Of a stretch of DNA of 39,615 nt, positions 16,901 to 24,761 are shown in pieces. The stretch is from Acidimicrobiaceae bacterium (lineage in GTDB: Bacteria; Actinomycetota; Acidimicrobiia; Acidimicrobiales; RAAP-2). Below the pieces are notes generated by a model. It did not search any database. It was not told the DNA's origin and saw only the letters and a program-made list of their open reading frames with translations. The translations under genes and the position numbers were made by a program. Where the stretch lies: NCBI GenBank assembly GCA_003138855.1, contig PLHF01000153.1:105955-145569 (forward strand). The letters are read 5' to 3'. Every line of letters begins with the position of its first letter. The first letter of the stretch is position 1.

Positions 16901-17095
16901 GCCACCTACACGCTCCAGAACGCCGGGGCCGACGGCCTCAGCCGGACCGAGGTCCCCTTCGGCGCCTACACCCTGACCATCGTCACCGCCGGCGGGACGA
17001 CGACGGTGACCGGCGTGACCGTCGGCGGGAGCTCGGTCACGGTCGGTGCGTTCACCTATCCGCTCCCCACCCCGATCACCGAGATCGTGAAATGA
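13934..17095 (+). CDS. Type IV prepilin-like protein fused to nine Cys-pair propeller-like repeats
   Basis: This is a 1053-residue exported pilin-like protein. After a basic leader (residues 1-36) comes the class III methylation motif QGVSLIEVMVAFAILMIAMI: cleavage after Gly36, Glu at mature position 5, then a hydrophobic helix, as in PilV/PilE-type subunits. Residues 100-260 are a Thr/Val-rich beta region; 264-395 resemble a carboxypeptidase-regulatory/CnaB-like fold. From about 400 to 860 there are nine repeats of 50-59 residues, each with a short Cys-X5-9-Cys pair at 412/420, 464/474, 515/521, 565/572, 617/626, 676/682, 726/732, 780/786 and 832/840, often as ACPS...C-AIGT, with D-W or T-W strands. 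A second CnaB-like domain ends the protein. It overlaps the next gene by ATGA. ATG 13907 is an alternative start. A surface or tip adhesin role is inference. Confidence 0.82.
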   Translation: MHTDQKTESTPRRVRGISSVRARVAGRAAGHRTDQGVSLIEVMVAFAILMIAMIPLSYLFESSVIQAGQSTNQQTGLSVADQWMETLGNENPPTNALGEVTVNHQSAPTAQAASTQIPVAINGVLATSVTTLTVATTSAFTGSGSIKVNTVDGLETVAYTGKTATTFTGVSGWTSAQVNTVAFASVTQGSTAVPNQTVGGTNYSLLAEYEWTSLQGASNGAQPNLCAAGSPALLKVRITVSWGPNIDVNNVQESEVINYPAAGIQSLGFLAFQVYGDSAALDSQANPWSLRVQAPPVTFTETSATTQPTLSIYPDANGCAFAQVEPGTYTVGIANASTGQPFANDTYGSPSFVENALGSVTNNVMSQPTAYTDAGVTVPVGAVTRLSVAYDQGSPLNVSFSSATATEDGVTCPGVGVLTCIATGESGTGSGVTAAAELSVYNQATGVWTQPSLPSMTRITSVACATTGATTNRCIAVGFGSSGAVILSSGTSSASFTADTLPTGVTLTTLSKVVCPSSTQCVAIGTTSTGYAAVISGAITASTDTWSNNAINLPNTVVGLSQLVCPTGSGGCIALGTLAAGTPTIVSGQYGTTGWTASSPNPTSPLVTLSTASNLACPTIATATNCLITGTIASGPVVVVEGSAPAGLATAAPIWTWTSDTFPSGTTPTSINGLTCPSATECLVTGATGVTSPVVLYGPITASAALAKDTLPASPAAITTIGAMACPSTVACVLLGTTASGPAILSGAIAGVGTADTWTEDTLPTQPTGYALTTLTSVSCTTNSSCTITGVGTNASGVATGFLLASSASTTTWSAIGLPTANPVLFLSGARCTQPGTGVCSAVGAGPAGAADLVSTSGPTGSWADDTPAGLGGLTTPGIPIEINNAQLVPNTYQTLITAGWTTQPANPLPPLYPFPSGYSVFAGDCQSEGQNGLNIVQDPTVPGTTSSVVVPMGLIAVQVLQLNNHVGQPYATTSMTLTTSPATSPCTAATYTLQNAGADGLSRTEVPFGAYTLTIVTAGGTTTVTGVTVGGSSVTVGAFTYPLPTPITEIVK

Positions 17096-18027
17096 TGCCC
17101 GCCCGTCGCCATCGTCCCCGGACCCGCCTGGTCGAACAGTGGCGTCGAGCCCGGAGCCGACGCGACGACAGCGGCCTCACCCTGGTCGAATTGCTGGTGG
17201 CCTTCGCCACCATGTTGATCCTCTTCGTCATCGTTGCCAGTGCCGTGACCGCCTACTTGAGCGTAAGCACCAAGGTGATCTCGTCGTATCAGACCCGCGA
17301 CCAGATCGTTCCGGCCACTCTCGTGATCCAGCGCCTCTTCCGCAGCGAAGTCGAACCCGCACCCTCCCCCACCTCCGCGAGCCAGGTCACCACCGGGTCC
17401 GGGACGGCCAACCAGTGCCCGACCCTGAATGCGCCGTGCCCGCCCTTCGTCCTCGGCACGCCGACCGGCACCTCGGTCCAGTTCTACGCCAACCTGGGCA
17501 CGCTCACCGTCGGGGGTACGGCCTACCCGGGGCCGGCGCTCGTCACCATGACCGCGTCCGCCCCGACCAAGTGCTCGGGCTGCGCCTTCTACACCTCGAT
17601 CTTCACCGCGACCGAACAACCACCCAACGCCGGCACCTGCCCCACATCGGTCACCTCCACGGCGCACTGCGTCTACGGCACGGTCGCGGCCACCACCTTG
17701 GTCTACGTCCCCAGCGTGGTGAACGGCCAGACCAACCTGCTCAATCCGTCAACGCCGATCCTCACCTACAACACCAAGGATCCCTTCGCCGGCACCATTA
17801 CCAACGGCGCAACCAGCTTCTCCACCTGCGGCGCCCCCACGACCCGGGTCATCAACAGTCTGACCGTGCCCGTCGCCTCCAACTGCCCGGCGGACGACAT
17901 CCAGAGCGTCCAGGTCGATCTCCAGGTCCTCGTGTCCGGGGTCCGGCCGGAGACCTACCAGGAGGACAGCTTCGTGGTCTATCGCCTGACGTCGACGTCC
18001 TTCCTCTACAGCCCCTACCTCGGATAG
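17092..18027 (+). CDS. Prepilin-type N-terminal cleavage/methylation protein (PilW-like minor pilin)
   Basis: The 311-residue protein has an Arg-rich cytoplasmic leader of about 26 residues, then SGLTLVELLVAFATMLILFVIV: a textbook prepilin peptidase site (Gly before the cut, Leu at +1, Glu at +5) and hydrophobic assembly helix. The rest is a secreted domain rich in Thr/Ser/Asn with eight or so Cys (for example KCSGCAFYTS and SCNCPADD-like spacing), so disulfides are likely. Start ATG 17092 overlaps the upstream pilin stop; ATG 17095 follows directly and is equally possible. It is followed 5 nt later by the third gene. Order and size suggest the PilW position of a minor-pilin operon; no pilus ATPase, PilC or peptidase lies in this window. 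Confidence 0.82.
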   Translation: MMPARRHRPRTRLVEQWRRARSRRDDSGLTLVELLVAFATMLILFVIVASAVTAYLSVSTKVISSYQTRDQIVPATLVIQRLFRSEVEPAPSPTSASQVTTGSGTANQCPTLNAPCPPFVLGTPTGTSVQFYANLGTLTVGGTAYPGPALVTMTASAPTKCSGCAFYTSIFTATEQPPNAGTCPTSVTSTAHCVYGTVAATTLVYVPSVVNGQTNLLNPSTPILTYNTKDPFAGTITNGATSFSTCGAPTTRVINSLTVPVASNCPADDIQSVQVDLQVLVSGVRPETYQEDSFVVYRLTSTSFLYSPYLG

Positions 18028-18032
18028 AGCCC

Positions 18033-20063
18033 ATGCGCACCTCAGCCAGCACCGCCAAGACACTCACCGCACCACGAAACCGGGCCGACCACGGTCAGGC
18101 CGCTCTGGTCCTGGTCGTCGCGTTCACCGTCCTGCTCACCATCATTGGCGGCGTGATGGTCAACTCCTTCGTCAACAACGCCCCGATCCTCCAGAAGGCA
18201 TCGCTGAAGCGGATGGCCTACCGGTCCCTGACGTCGGGGATCAACGCCTATTTGTCAGCCATCAACGCCAATCCGTATCTCGCCTCCTGCAACACCTCCG
18301 ACGCGTCGTCAAACCTCTGTGCCGGACTCACCTACCAGTCGTGGACCCAGGTGGCCGGCACCAACACGGGCAACGGAGTGATCCCCGAGTACTACATGTT
18401 CAACAACCCCCAGGTCGTGCTCAGCAGCTCAAACAAGGCGGTCACCAGCCTCGAGGTCGAGGTAGTCGGAGCAGCGGGCTTCCCGGGCAGCTACATCTAC
18501 TACTCGTCCGTCGCCCACTTCACCCCGGCCAACGACTACCTCAACAACGTGTGGTGGACGAACTACGAGTCGTCCGACTTCTCGGAGACCCCCCCCAACG
18601 CCGCCAACTGCGTCCACTACTGGGTGGCCCAAACCGTGGGCAGCCACTGCGGGCAGGTGTACTGGGTCGCCAACGACAACGTGACCGGGCCCATGTACAC
18701 CAACGACTCCATCTTCCTCGCCAACGGGGCCACCCTCAGCAACGTGTTCTCCACGTCCTCGACCACAGCCGATCCCCTGTGCCTCAACTACACCTACGGC
18801 GGGAGCTGCAACACGACCGCGCCGACCGCACCGCCGAACCCGCCGCCGATCGCCACCGACGGCCACGCCCTCGAGGCCTCACCGATCAGCAACACGGAGC
18901 TCAAGCAGACCGCCATCCAGGGCGGGTGCTACTACCAGGGTCCGACCACCATCACCTTCAACGCGGCGGGGACCATGAACGTGGTCAGCCAGCTCAGCCC
19001 GGGCTATCCGGCCACCCTGACCCAGAGCCAACCCAGCACCGACACGAGCGTGTGCGCCACCAACGGCGTGTCGGCCTACCCGAAGAACGGGGTGGTCTAC
19101 GTCGATGCGTCCCCCTCCAGCTGGGTGAACGCTGACAACCCCTTCTACTCGTCCACCAACAGCGGACTGTCCCAGACCGTCAACTGCTCGGGCTGCTACT
19201 TCGGCAACTCCGCGCAACCCGCCACCGAAGGGGACGCCTTCGTGAGCGACGCCTGGAGCACCTCCAGCGGGAGCTTCACCGGCAGCTTCTCGGGCGACCT
19301 CGACGTGGCCGCCGCGAACAACGTGATCATCCAGGGACCGATCACCTACGAAGACTGCACCGGATCCGGCTGGACGTCCAGTTCGGGCTGGACGGCCGCT
19401 CCGGCCACGGCCAGCTGCCCCTACAACAGCGCCACCTCCACCACCCCCAACGACATGCTGGGTCTGATCGCCAACAACTTCATTGAGGTCAACCGGCCGG
19501 AGTACAACTCCAACTCAGTCAACGGCAGCAACGCCGGCAAGTTCCTACCCTCCTGCGGCGGCACCACCTGGGTGCCGCCCCTGTGCGACCCGTCGACCTC
19601 GACCGGCACCCCCCAGGGAGCGGGACTCACGGTGGACGCCACCGTCCTGGCCCTCAACCAGTCCTTCGTGGTCAACAACTACGGCGACAACGACCCCCCG
19701 CCCCAGGCCGAGGGGACCCTCCTCGTCTACGGTTCGATCCAGCAGGACTCCCGCGGTCCGGTCGGTTTGACGGATGGCAACGGCTACCTGAAGGACTACG
19801 TCTGGGACGCCCGGCTCGGCCTGGTCAGCCCGCCGTTCTACCTGACCCCCGGTACCGCGTCCTGGAACCTGAACTCATCAGCCGAGAGCTACACCGGGCT
19901 GTGCCCCCCGATGCCACCCGCCCAGGCTGCACCGGTACCCCTGGCCTCAGGACAGGACTTCACGTTCGCCACCAGCACCCACAACCCGCCGACGACGAAC
20001 AACCCGGTGAACACCTCACCCAACAACAACTCGAGCGCCTGGGCCGCCTGCACCACCCCGTGA
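18033..20063 (+). CDS. Large secreted membrane-anchored pilin-operon protein (PilX/GspK-like)
   Basis: The 676-residue product has a short basic N-terminus, then HGQAALVLVVAFTVLLTIIGGVMV, a single N-terminal hydrophobic helix preceded by Gly, as in PilX/GspK-type minor subunits, which can lack the Glu at +5. The long exported part is Asn/Ser/Thr-rich with many aromatic residues and Cys (HCGQVYWVANDN, NCSGCYFGNSAQ). The stretch GDLDVAAANNVIIQGPITYE and the later GLIANNFIEVNRPE look like beta-helix-type turns, a feature also seen in PilX-N/DUF4900-like proteins. The C-terminus is a disordered Pro/Thr/Asn tail. Start ATG 18033 lies 5 nt after the previous stop. Family beyond the anchor is not recognised; adhesin or pilus-tip role is inferred from context. 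Confidence 0.72.
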   Translation: MRTSASTAKTLTAPRNRADHGQAALVLVVAFTVLLTIIGGVMVNSFVNNAPILQKASLKRMAYRSLTSGINAYLSAINANPYLASCNTSDASSNLCAGLTYQSWTQVAGTNTGNGVIPEYYMFNNPQVVLSSSNKAVTSLEVEVVGAAGFPGSYIYYSSVAHFTPANDYLNNVWWTNYESSDFSETPPNAANCVHYWVAQTVGSHCGQVYWVANDNVTGPMYTNDSIFLANGATLSNVFSTSSTTADPLCLNYTYGGSCNTTAPTAPPNPPPIATDGHALEASPISNTELKQTAIQGGCYYQGPTTITFNAAGTMNVVSQLSPGYPATLTQSQPSTDTSVCATNGVSAYPKNGVVYVDASPSSWVNADNPFYSSTNSGLSQTVNCSGCYFGNSAQPATEGDAFVSDAWSTSSGSFTGSFSGDLDVAAANNVIIQGPITYEDCTGSGWTSSSGWTAAPATASCPYNSATSTTPNDMLGLIANNFIEVNRPEYNSNSVNGSNAGKFLPSCGGTTWVPPLCDPSTSTGTPQGAGLTVDATVLALNQSFVVNNYGDNDPPPQAEGTLLVYGSIQQDSRGPVGLTDGNGYLKDYVWDARLGLVSPPFYLTPGTASWNLNSSAESYTGLCPPMPPAQAAPVPLASGQDFTFATSTHNPPTTNNPVNTSPNNNSSAWAACTTP

Positions 20064-20167
20064 CCCCCGGGTGCGGAGCCGTGCGCGCGTCCCCGCCCTG
20101 CCGACCGGAGCCCGCAGATCGCCTGATCCCGCCGCCACCCCGGGGCCGCGCCCGCCCCCGGGGCAGC

Positions 20168-20182
20168 TAGCCTTCCCCCCTT
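20168..20182 (+). promoter_or_regulatory. Leaderless promoter -10 box of typA
   Basis: TAGCCT (20168-20173) ends 9 nt before the ATG at 20183, and no Shine-Dalgarno intervenes, so transcription should begin at or next to the start codon. Confidence 0.5.
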
Positions 20183-22021
20183 ATGCCTCTGCTGACCCGA
20201 GACGATATCCGCAACGTGGCCATCGTGGCCCATGTCGACCACGGCAAGACGACCCTGGTGGACGCCATGCTGTGGCAGTCGGGGGCCTTCCGGGCCAACG
20301 AATCGGTCAACGAGCGGGTCATGGACTCGGGTGACCTGGAGCGTGAGAAGGGCATCACCATCCTGGCCAAGAACACCGCCGTCCTCCACAACGGGGTCAA
20401 GATCAACATCATCGACACCCCCGGGCACGCCGACTTCGGCGGCGAGGTGGAGCGGGGCCTGACCATGGTCGACGGGGTCCTCCTGCTGGTCGACGCGTCC
20501 GAGGGGCCCCTCCCCCAGACCCGCTTCGTGCTGCGCAAGGCGCTGGAGGCCCGCCTGCCGGTGGTGCTGGTGGTCAACAAGGTCGACCGGTCCGACGCCC
20601 GCATCGACGAGGTGGTCCACGAGGTGGAGGAGCTCTTCCTCGACCTCGACGCCGACGAGCACCAGATCGACTTCCCCATCCTCTTCTCCAACGCCCGCGC
20701 CGGGTGGGCCGCCACCGAGCAGGGCGTGGAGGGGACCGACCTCGAGCCGCTCTTCCAGGCCATCCTCGACCGGATCCCCGCCCCGCACTACGACCCGGAC
20801 GCACCCCTCCAGGCCATCGTGTCCAATCTCGACGCCTCTCCCTACCTGGGTCGCCTGGCCATCTGCCGGGTCCACAACGGCACCCTGCGCAAGGGCTCGA
20901 CGGTGGCCTGGTGCAAGCTCGACGGCACCATCGAGCGGACCAAGATCACCGAGCTCTACGTGACCGACGCCCTGGACCGGATCGACACCGCCGAGGCCGG
21001 CCCCGGCGAGATCGCCGCCGTGGCCGGCATGGCCGAGATCACCATCGGCGAGACACTGGCCGACCCTGACGATCCCCGTCCGCTTCCGGTCATCACCGTG
21101 GACGAGCCCAGTCTGTCGATGACCATCGGGATCAACACCTCGCCCCTGGCCGGTACCGACGGGAGCAAGGTCACCGCCCGCCAGATCCTCAGCCGGCTCG
21201 AAGCCGAGCTGGTGGGCAACGTGTCCATCCGGGTCCTCCCGACCGAGCGCCCCGACACCTGGGAGGTCCAGGGCCGGGGCGAGCTCCAGCTGGCGGTGCT
21301 GGTGGAGACCATGCGCCGCGAAGGGTTCGAGCTCACCGTGGGCAAGCCGCAGGTGGTCACCCGCGAGGTCGACGGCAAGATCCACGAGCCCATGGAGCGG
21401 GTGGCCATCGACGTGCCCGACGACTACCTGGGCGTGGTCACCCAGCTGATGGCCCTACGCAAGGGCCTGCTCATCGAGATGGTCAACCACGGGACCGGCT
21501 GGGTGCGCATGGACTACCGGGTACCGGCGCGCGGCCTGGTCGGGTTCCGCACCGAGTTCATGACCGAGACCCGCGGTACCGGCATGCTCCACCACGTCTT
21601 CGACGGGTGGGAGCCCTGGCACGGCGAGCTCAAGACCAAGCGCAACGGCTCGATGGTGGCCGACCGGCGGGGGCTCACCACCGGCTACTCGCTGATGAGC
21701 CTGCAGGAGCGCGGCATGCTGCTGGTCGGGCCCGGAACCGAGGTCTACGAGGGCATGGTCGTCGGGGAGAACGCCCGGGACGAGGAGATGGACGTCAATC
21801 CCACCAAGGAGAAGAAGCAGACCAACATCCGCTCGGCCTCCGCGGACGAGGCGATCCGCCTGACTCCCCCCTTGCTCCTCTCGTTGGAGCAGGCCCTCGA
21901 GTTCATCTCCGACGACGAGTGCGTCGAGGTGACCCCCAAGGCCGTCCGCCTGCGCAAGGTCGTCCTCGACCAGGCCACGCGGGGCCGCGTCCGGAGCAGG
22001 GCGCGCAAGGCCGGCAACTGA
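20183..22021 (+). CDS. typA: Translational GTPase TypA/BipA
   Basis: TypA/BipA is an EF-G-like ribosome-binding GTPase involved in 50S assembly and stress adaptation. The 612-residue length is standard. The G motifs are intact: [10 protein letters not shown] (P-loop), [12 protein letters not shown] (switch I), [12 protein letters not shown] (G3), NKVDRSDAR (G4) and SNARAGWA (G5 region). Domain II and III follow ([37 protein letters not shown]). The BipA-specific C-terminal domain contains [37 protein letters not shown] and [20 protein letters not shown]. It is preceded by a TAGCCT box and followed by a hairpin. It is separated from the pilin operon by 119 nt and is probably an independent unit. 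Confidence 0.97.
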   Translation: MPLLTRDDIRNVAIVAHVDHGKTTLVDAMLWQSGAFRANESVNERVMDSGDLEREKGITILAKNTAVLHNGVKINIIDTPGHADFGGEVERGLTMVDGVLLLVDASEGPLPQTRFVLRKALEARLPVVLVVNKVDRSDARIDEVVHEVEELFLDLDADEHQIDFPILFSNARAGWAATEQGVEGTDLEPLFQAILDRIPAPHYDPDAPLQAIVSNLDASPYLGRLAICRVHNGTLRKGSTVAWCKLDGTIERTKITELYVTDALDRIDTAEAGPGEIAAVAGMAEITIGETLADPDDPRPLPVITVDEPSLSMTIGINTSPLAGTDGSKVTARQILSRLEAELVGNVSIRVLPTERPDTWEVQGRGELQLAVLVETMRREGFELTVGKPQVVTREVDGKIHEPMERVAIDVPDDYLGVVTQLMALRKGLLIEMVNHGTGWVRMDYRVPARGLVGFRTEFMTETRGTGMLHHVFDGWEPWHGELKTKRNGSMVADRRGLTTGYSLMSLQERGMLLVGPGTEVYEGMVVGENARDEEMDVNPTKEKKQTNIRSASADEAIRLTPPLLLSLEQALEFISDDECVEVTPKAVRLRKVVLDQATRGRVRSRARKAGN

Positions 22022-22042
22022 GCCTCGCCCACCCGGGGAGGC
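22022..22042 (+). terminator. Hairpin immediately after typA
   Basis: GCCTC (22022-22026) pairs with GAGGC (22038-22042), with further C-G pairs inside after a bulged G. It begins at the base after the stop codon. No T-tract. It may also act from the other side, downstream of the convergent tRNA gene. Confidence 0.5.
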
Positions 22043-22059
22043 ACGGGGGACCGTCTCGG

Positions 22060-22132
22060 CTCCGAGGGGAGGGCTCGAACCTCCAACATCTGGCTCCAAA
22101 GGCCAGCGTTCTGCCGATTGAACTACCTCGGA
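22060..22132 (-). tRNA. tRNA-Gln (anticodon UUG)
   Basis: Read on the minus strand, all arms fold. The acceptor is TCCGAGG/CCTCGGA and the D arm is GTTC...GAAC. The anticodon stem CTGGC/GCCAG encloses loop CTTTGGA (anticodon TTG). The variable region is ATGTT, and the T arm GGAGG-TTCGAGC-CCTCC carries the TTCGA signature. The discriminator base is G, as expected for tRNA-Gln. CCA is not encoded. Length 73 nt. Confidence 0.93.
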
Positions 22133-22165
22133 ACGGGCGCCGGCTGCTCGACCGGCGACGGCCAC

Positions 22166-22171
22166 AGGCTA
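22166..22171 (-). promoter_or_regulatory. Candidate -10 box for tRNA-Gln
   Basis: On the minus strand TAGCCT lies 33 nt before the mature tRNA 5' end, giving an expected leader of about 25 nt for RNase P to remove. The -35 region is GC-rich and weak. Confidence 0.4.
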
Positions 22172-22304
22172 GCCCCGCCGTCGGGCTCCACCACCTGTCC
22201 GGATCACGGCAGCAGGCCGTGCGTCGTCGCCCCCGCCGTGGCGTTGCCGGCGGGCACCGGGTGCTCCCCGGCCAGCCTGCTACGGCAACGAGGCACGATG
22301 CCGA

Positions 22305-22319
22305 TAGGCTCCCGGCCCG
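22305..22319 (+). promoter_or_regulatory. Leaderless promoter -10 box of the response regulator
   Basis: TAGGCT (22305-22310) is followed by 9 nt (CCCGGCCCG, no Shine-Dalgarno) and then ATG 22320. Confidence 0.5.
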
Positions 22320-22991
22320 ATGAGGGTGCTCGTGGTCGAGGACGATCCAGCTGTGAGCGGTGCGCTCAATCGGGCACTCCGGCTCGAGGGCTACGAGGTG
22401 ACGCTCGCCACCGACGGGCCGCCGGCACTCGAGGAGATCGCCATCCGACCGCCGGACGCGATGATCCTCGACATCGGCCTTCCCACCATCGACGGACTGG
22501 ACGTGTGCCGTCGACTGCGATCGGCCGGCGATGACACCCCGGTCCTCATGCTGACCGCCCGGGACGCCATCAACGACAGGGTCCAGGGCCTCGATGCCGG
22601 CGCCGACGACTACCTGGTGAAGCCGTTCGCCCTGGCCGAGCTGCTGGCCCGGTTGCGGGCCCTGCTCCGCCGTCGACCCGAGGACGCCGGCGACGTCCTC
22701 CACTTCGCCGACCTGAGCCTCGACCCGGTCACCCGCGAGGCGCGCCGCGGCGATCGGCAGTTCACGCTGACCCGCATCGAGTTCGACCTCCTCGAGCTCC
22801 TGCTCCGCCATCCCCGCCAGGTGCTCACCCGTGAGCTGATCCTCGACCGGGTCTGGGGGTACACCTTCGACTCGGGCACCAACTCCCTGGCCGTCTACGT
22901 GGGGTACCTCCGCCGCAAGACCGAGCTCGACGGCGAGGCGCGGCTGATCCACACGGCGCGGGGTGTCGGCTACGTCCTGCGTGAGCCGTGA
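22320..22991 (+). CDS. OmpR/PhoB-family response regulator (MprA-like)
   Basis: This is the cytoplasmic DNA-binding partner of the kinase encoded downstream. The 223 residues comprise a receiver domain (acidic pocket VVEDDP at residues 5-10, phospho-acceptor Asp51 in [15 protein letters not shown] with the conserved Thr, KPF lysine) and a C-terminal winged helix ([55 protein letters not shown]). Similarity in order and architecture to mycobacterial MprA/TcrA is high, but the target genes cannot be read here. ATG 22320 has a TAGGCT box 9 nt upstream. A heptamer repeat (GTGAGCC, three copies) overlaps the stop codon. The 78-nt gap to the kinase has no other feature. Confidence 0.95.
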   Translation: MRVLVVEDDPAVSGALNRALRLEGYEVTLATDGPPALEEIAIRPPDAMILDIGLPTIDGLDVCRRLRSAGDDTPVLMLTARDAINDRVQGLDAGADDYLVKPFALAELLARLRALLRRRPEDAGDVLHFADLSLDPVTREARRGDRQFTLTRIEFDLLELLLRHPRQVLTRELILDRVWGYTFDSGTNSLAVYVGYLRRKTELDGEARLIHTARGVGYVLREP

Positions 22992-23069
22992 GCCGTGAGC
23001 CGTGCCCTCTGACGGTGGCCGCAAACCGGCGATGACGGGCCGCTCACCGGCGTCGACCGAGAGCCGACC

Positions 23070-24449
23070 GTGACCTTCCGGGCGCGACTGGTGCTGGCGG
23101 CCACCGCCGCCGTCCTGGTGGTGGTGGTCCTCGGGTCGGTTGCCACCTACCTGGTGGCCTACAACTCGCTGGTGGGGTCGATCGACGTGACGTTGGGCCA
23201 GACGTCGCGCTATCTCGTCGCCACCAACAGCATCTCCAACAGCTGCGGCACCGCCGGCAACTGCATCCAGGTCGTGTCGTCGAGCGGCCAGACCAACCCT
23301 GCCGATCCGTCGGTGCTGCCGGTCACCGACGCGGTCAGGGCGATTGCCGCCAGCCAGGGCGCGAAGGCCGACACCTTCTTCTCGACCACGGTGAACGGCA
23401 TCGCCGTCCGCGAGAACGTCTCGGCCCTGCCACCGGGATACACCTACCGCGGCAACAACTTCCCCGTGCAGCTGACCAGCGGAGGTGCCCTGCAGGTCAC
23501 CTCCCCCCTGACCGGCGTCAACGAGGAGCTCCGCCACTTGGCGGTGGCCCTGTGGCTCATCGTGCTGGTCGGGGTGGCCCTGGCCGTGGCGCTCGGGCTC
23601 GGCGTAGGGCGGACCGTCCTGCGCCCGCTCAACAGCCTCACCGCCATCGTCGAGGAGCTGGCCGAGACCACCGACGTCTCCCGGCGGCTCGACCCGGGCG
23701 GCCCCGACGAGCTGGGCCGTCTGCGCCGGGCCTTCAACCGGCTGCTGGTGGCCCTGGACACCTCGCTGCAGAGCCAGCGCCAACTGGTGCTGGACGCTTC
23801 CCACGAGCTGCGCACCCCCCTCACCAGCCTCCGGACCAACATGGAGGTCGCCCGCCGCATGGAGGAGCTGGCCCCCGAGGAGCGCGACGTGCTGATCGGC
23901 GACGTGCTGACCCAGCTGGACGAGCTCACCACCCTGGTGGCCGACCTGGCGGAGCTGGCCCGGGGCGAGCAGCCCCGGCTCACCTCCGAGCCGATCCGGC
24001 TCGACACGGCGGTGCTCGAAGCGGTCGAGGTGGCCACCACCCACGGTCGCAGCCGCGAGGTGACCTTCGAGGCCCGGGTGTCGCCCACGTGGGTGTCCGG
24101 CTCCTCGGCGCGCATCGGGCGCGCCATCGACAACCTGCTGGACAACGCCCTCAAGTGGAGCCCCGACGGGGGGGTGGTCGAGGTCACCTGCGCCGACGGT
24201 GTGCTGGTGGTGCGGGATCACGGCCCGGGGGTCGCCGACACCGACATGGAGCACATCTTCGACCGCTTCTACCGGGCGCCCGGAGCCCGTGGCCGGCCCG
24301 GATCCGGCCTGGGGCTGGCCATCGTGACCCAGGTGGCCCGGGACGAGGGCGGCAGCGTGAGCGTGCACCATGCGCCCGGGGGCGGGGCCCTGTTCCGGTT
24401 CGCCCTGCCGGTGGTTACCGCTCCCCACCCCGCCGGCCGGGAAGACTGA
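23070..24449 (+). CDS. Sensor histidine kinase (MprB-like)
   Basis: This is a membrane sensor kinase for the preceding regulator. The 459 residues contain TM1 (about 7-30), an extracytoplasmic sensor of about 125 residues with two Cys (SCGTAGNC) that could form a small disulfide loop, and TM2 (about 158-180). A HAMP segment follows (TVLRPLNSLTAIVEEL). HisKA has phospho-acceptor His245 in LDASHELRTPLTSLRTNME, and HATPase has N-box RAIDNLLDNALKWSPDG, G1 DHGPGVAD, F-box IFDRFYR and G2 GSGLGLAIV. All catalytic motifs are present, so the enzyme should be active. GTG 23070 gives the right N-terminus (TFRARLVLAATAAV). The sensed signal is unknown; MprB relatives respond to envelope stress. Confidence 0.94.
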   Translation: MTFRARLVLAATAAVLVVVVLGSVATYLVAYNSLVGSIDVTLGQTSRYLVATNSISNSCGTAGNCIQVVSSSGQTNPADPSVLPVTDAVRAIAASQGAKADTFFSTTVNGIAVRENVSALPPGYTYRGNNFPVQLTSGGALQVTSPLTGVNEELRHLAVALWLIVLVGVALAVALGLGVGRTVLRPLNSLTAIVEELAETTDVSRRLDPGGPDELGRLRRAFNRLLVALDTSLQSQRQLVLDASHELRTPLTSLRTNMEVARRMEELAPEERDVLIGDVLTQLDELTTLVADLAELARGEQPRLTSEPIRLDTAVLEAVEVATTHGRSREVTFEARVSPTWVSGSSARIGRAIDNLLDNALKWSPDGGVVEVTCADGVLVVRDHGPGVADTDMEHIFDRFYRAPGARGRPGSGLGLAIVTQVARDEGGSVSVHHAPGGGALFRFALPVVTAPHPAGRED

Positions 24450-24530
24450 ATCGGCCCCACCGTTCGTCCCCGAGTGGGCCGCAGGCGTCCCGGATACAGG
24501 GGCCACATGGCGCAAAACGACCTGGTCGAC

Positions 24531-24546
24531 TAGGGTGCCGGTCGAC
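24531..24546 (+). promoter_or_regulatory. Leaderless promoter -10 box of the bS22 gene
   Basis: TAGGGT (24531-24536) lies 10 nt before ATG 24547, with no Shine-Dalgarno between. Confidence 0.45.
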
Positions 24547-24648
24547 ATGGGATCCCTGATCAAGAAGCGCCGTAAGCGCATGCGCAAGAAGAAGCACAAG
24601 AAGATGTTGAAGGCCACCCGCTGGCAGCGGAGAGCCGCCGGCAAGTAG
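24547..24648 (+). CDS. Small ribosomal protein bS22 (AURKAIP1/COX24-domain protein)
   Basis: A 33-residue, extremely basic protein, MGSLIKKRRKRM... ending in WQRRAAGK. Actinobacteria carry a 33-residue protein of this pattern (starting MGSVIKKRRKRM), which was found as an extra small-subunit protein (bS22) near the decoding centre in mycobacterial ribosome structures and is homologous to mitochondrial AURKAIP1/COX24. Length, N-terminus and the KKKH...L...TR-QRR pattern all fit. It is transcribed alone from a TAGGGT box and followed 9 nt after the stop by a hairpin. It is small enough to be missed by gene callers. Confidence 0.9.
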   Translation: MGSLIKKRRKRMRKKKHKKMLKATRWQRRAAGK

Positions 24649-24657
24649 TTCCGCCCG

Positions 24658-24689
24658 CCGAACCACGGGCCCACGGGCCGGCGGTTCGG
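24658..24689 (+). terminator. Hairpin between the bS22 gene and ispE
   Basis: CCGAACC (24658-24664) pairs with GGTTCGG (24683-24689), enclosing a second small GGCC/GGCC stem. It lies between convergent genes and could end both transcripts. No T-tract. Confidence 0.55.
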
Positions 24690-24761
24690 TCGCGAGAACG
24701 CCGTCCCCGACCTCGAGCCGCCTGACGTCTCCCGTCTGCCGACTGACGTCTGCATTCCGCC

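Noticed and set aside
22060..22132. Plus-strand tRNA-Trp reading (CCA within the loop)
   Set aside because: The T-arm TTCGA, D arm and acceptor orientation fit only on the minus strand, where the anticodon is TTG (Gln).
21903..24755. 950-codon open frame on the minus strand opposite the two-component system
   Set aside because: Its translation is low-complexity Gly/His/Asp/Arg with no family motifs, and it runs antisense to typA, tRNA-Gln, a clear response regulator and a kinase; a high-GC shadow frame.
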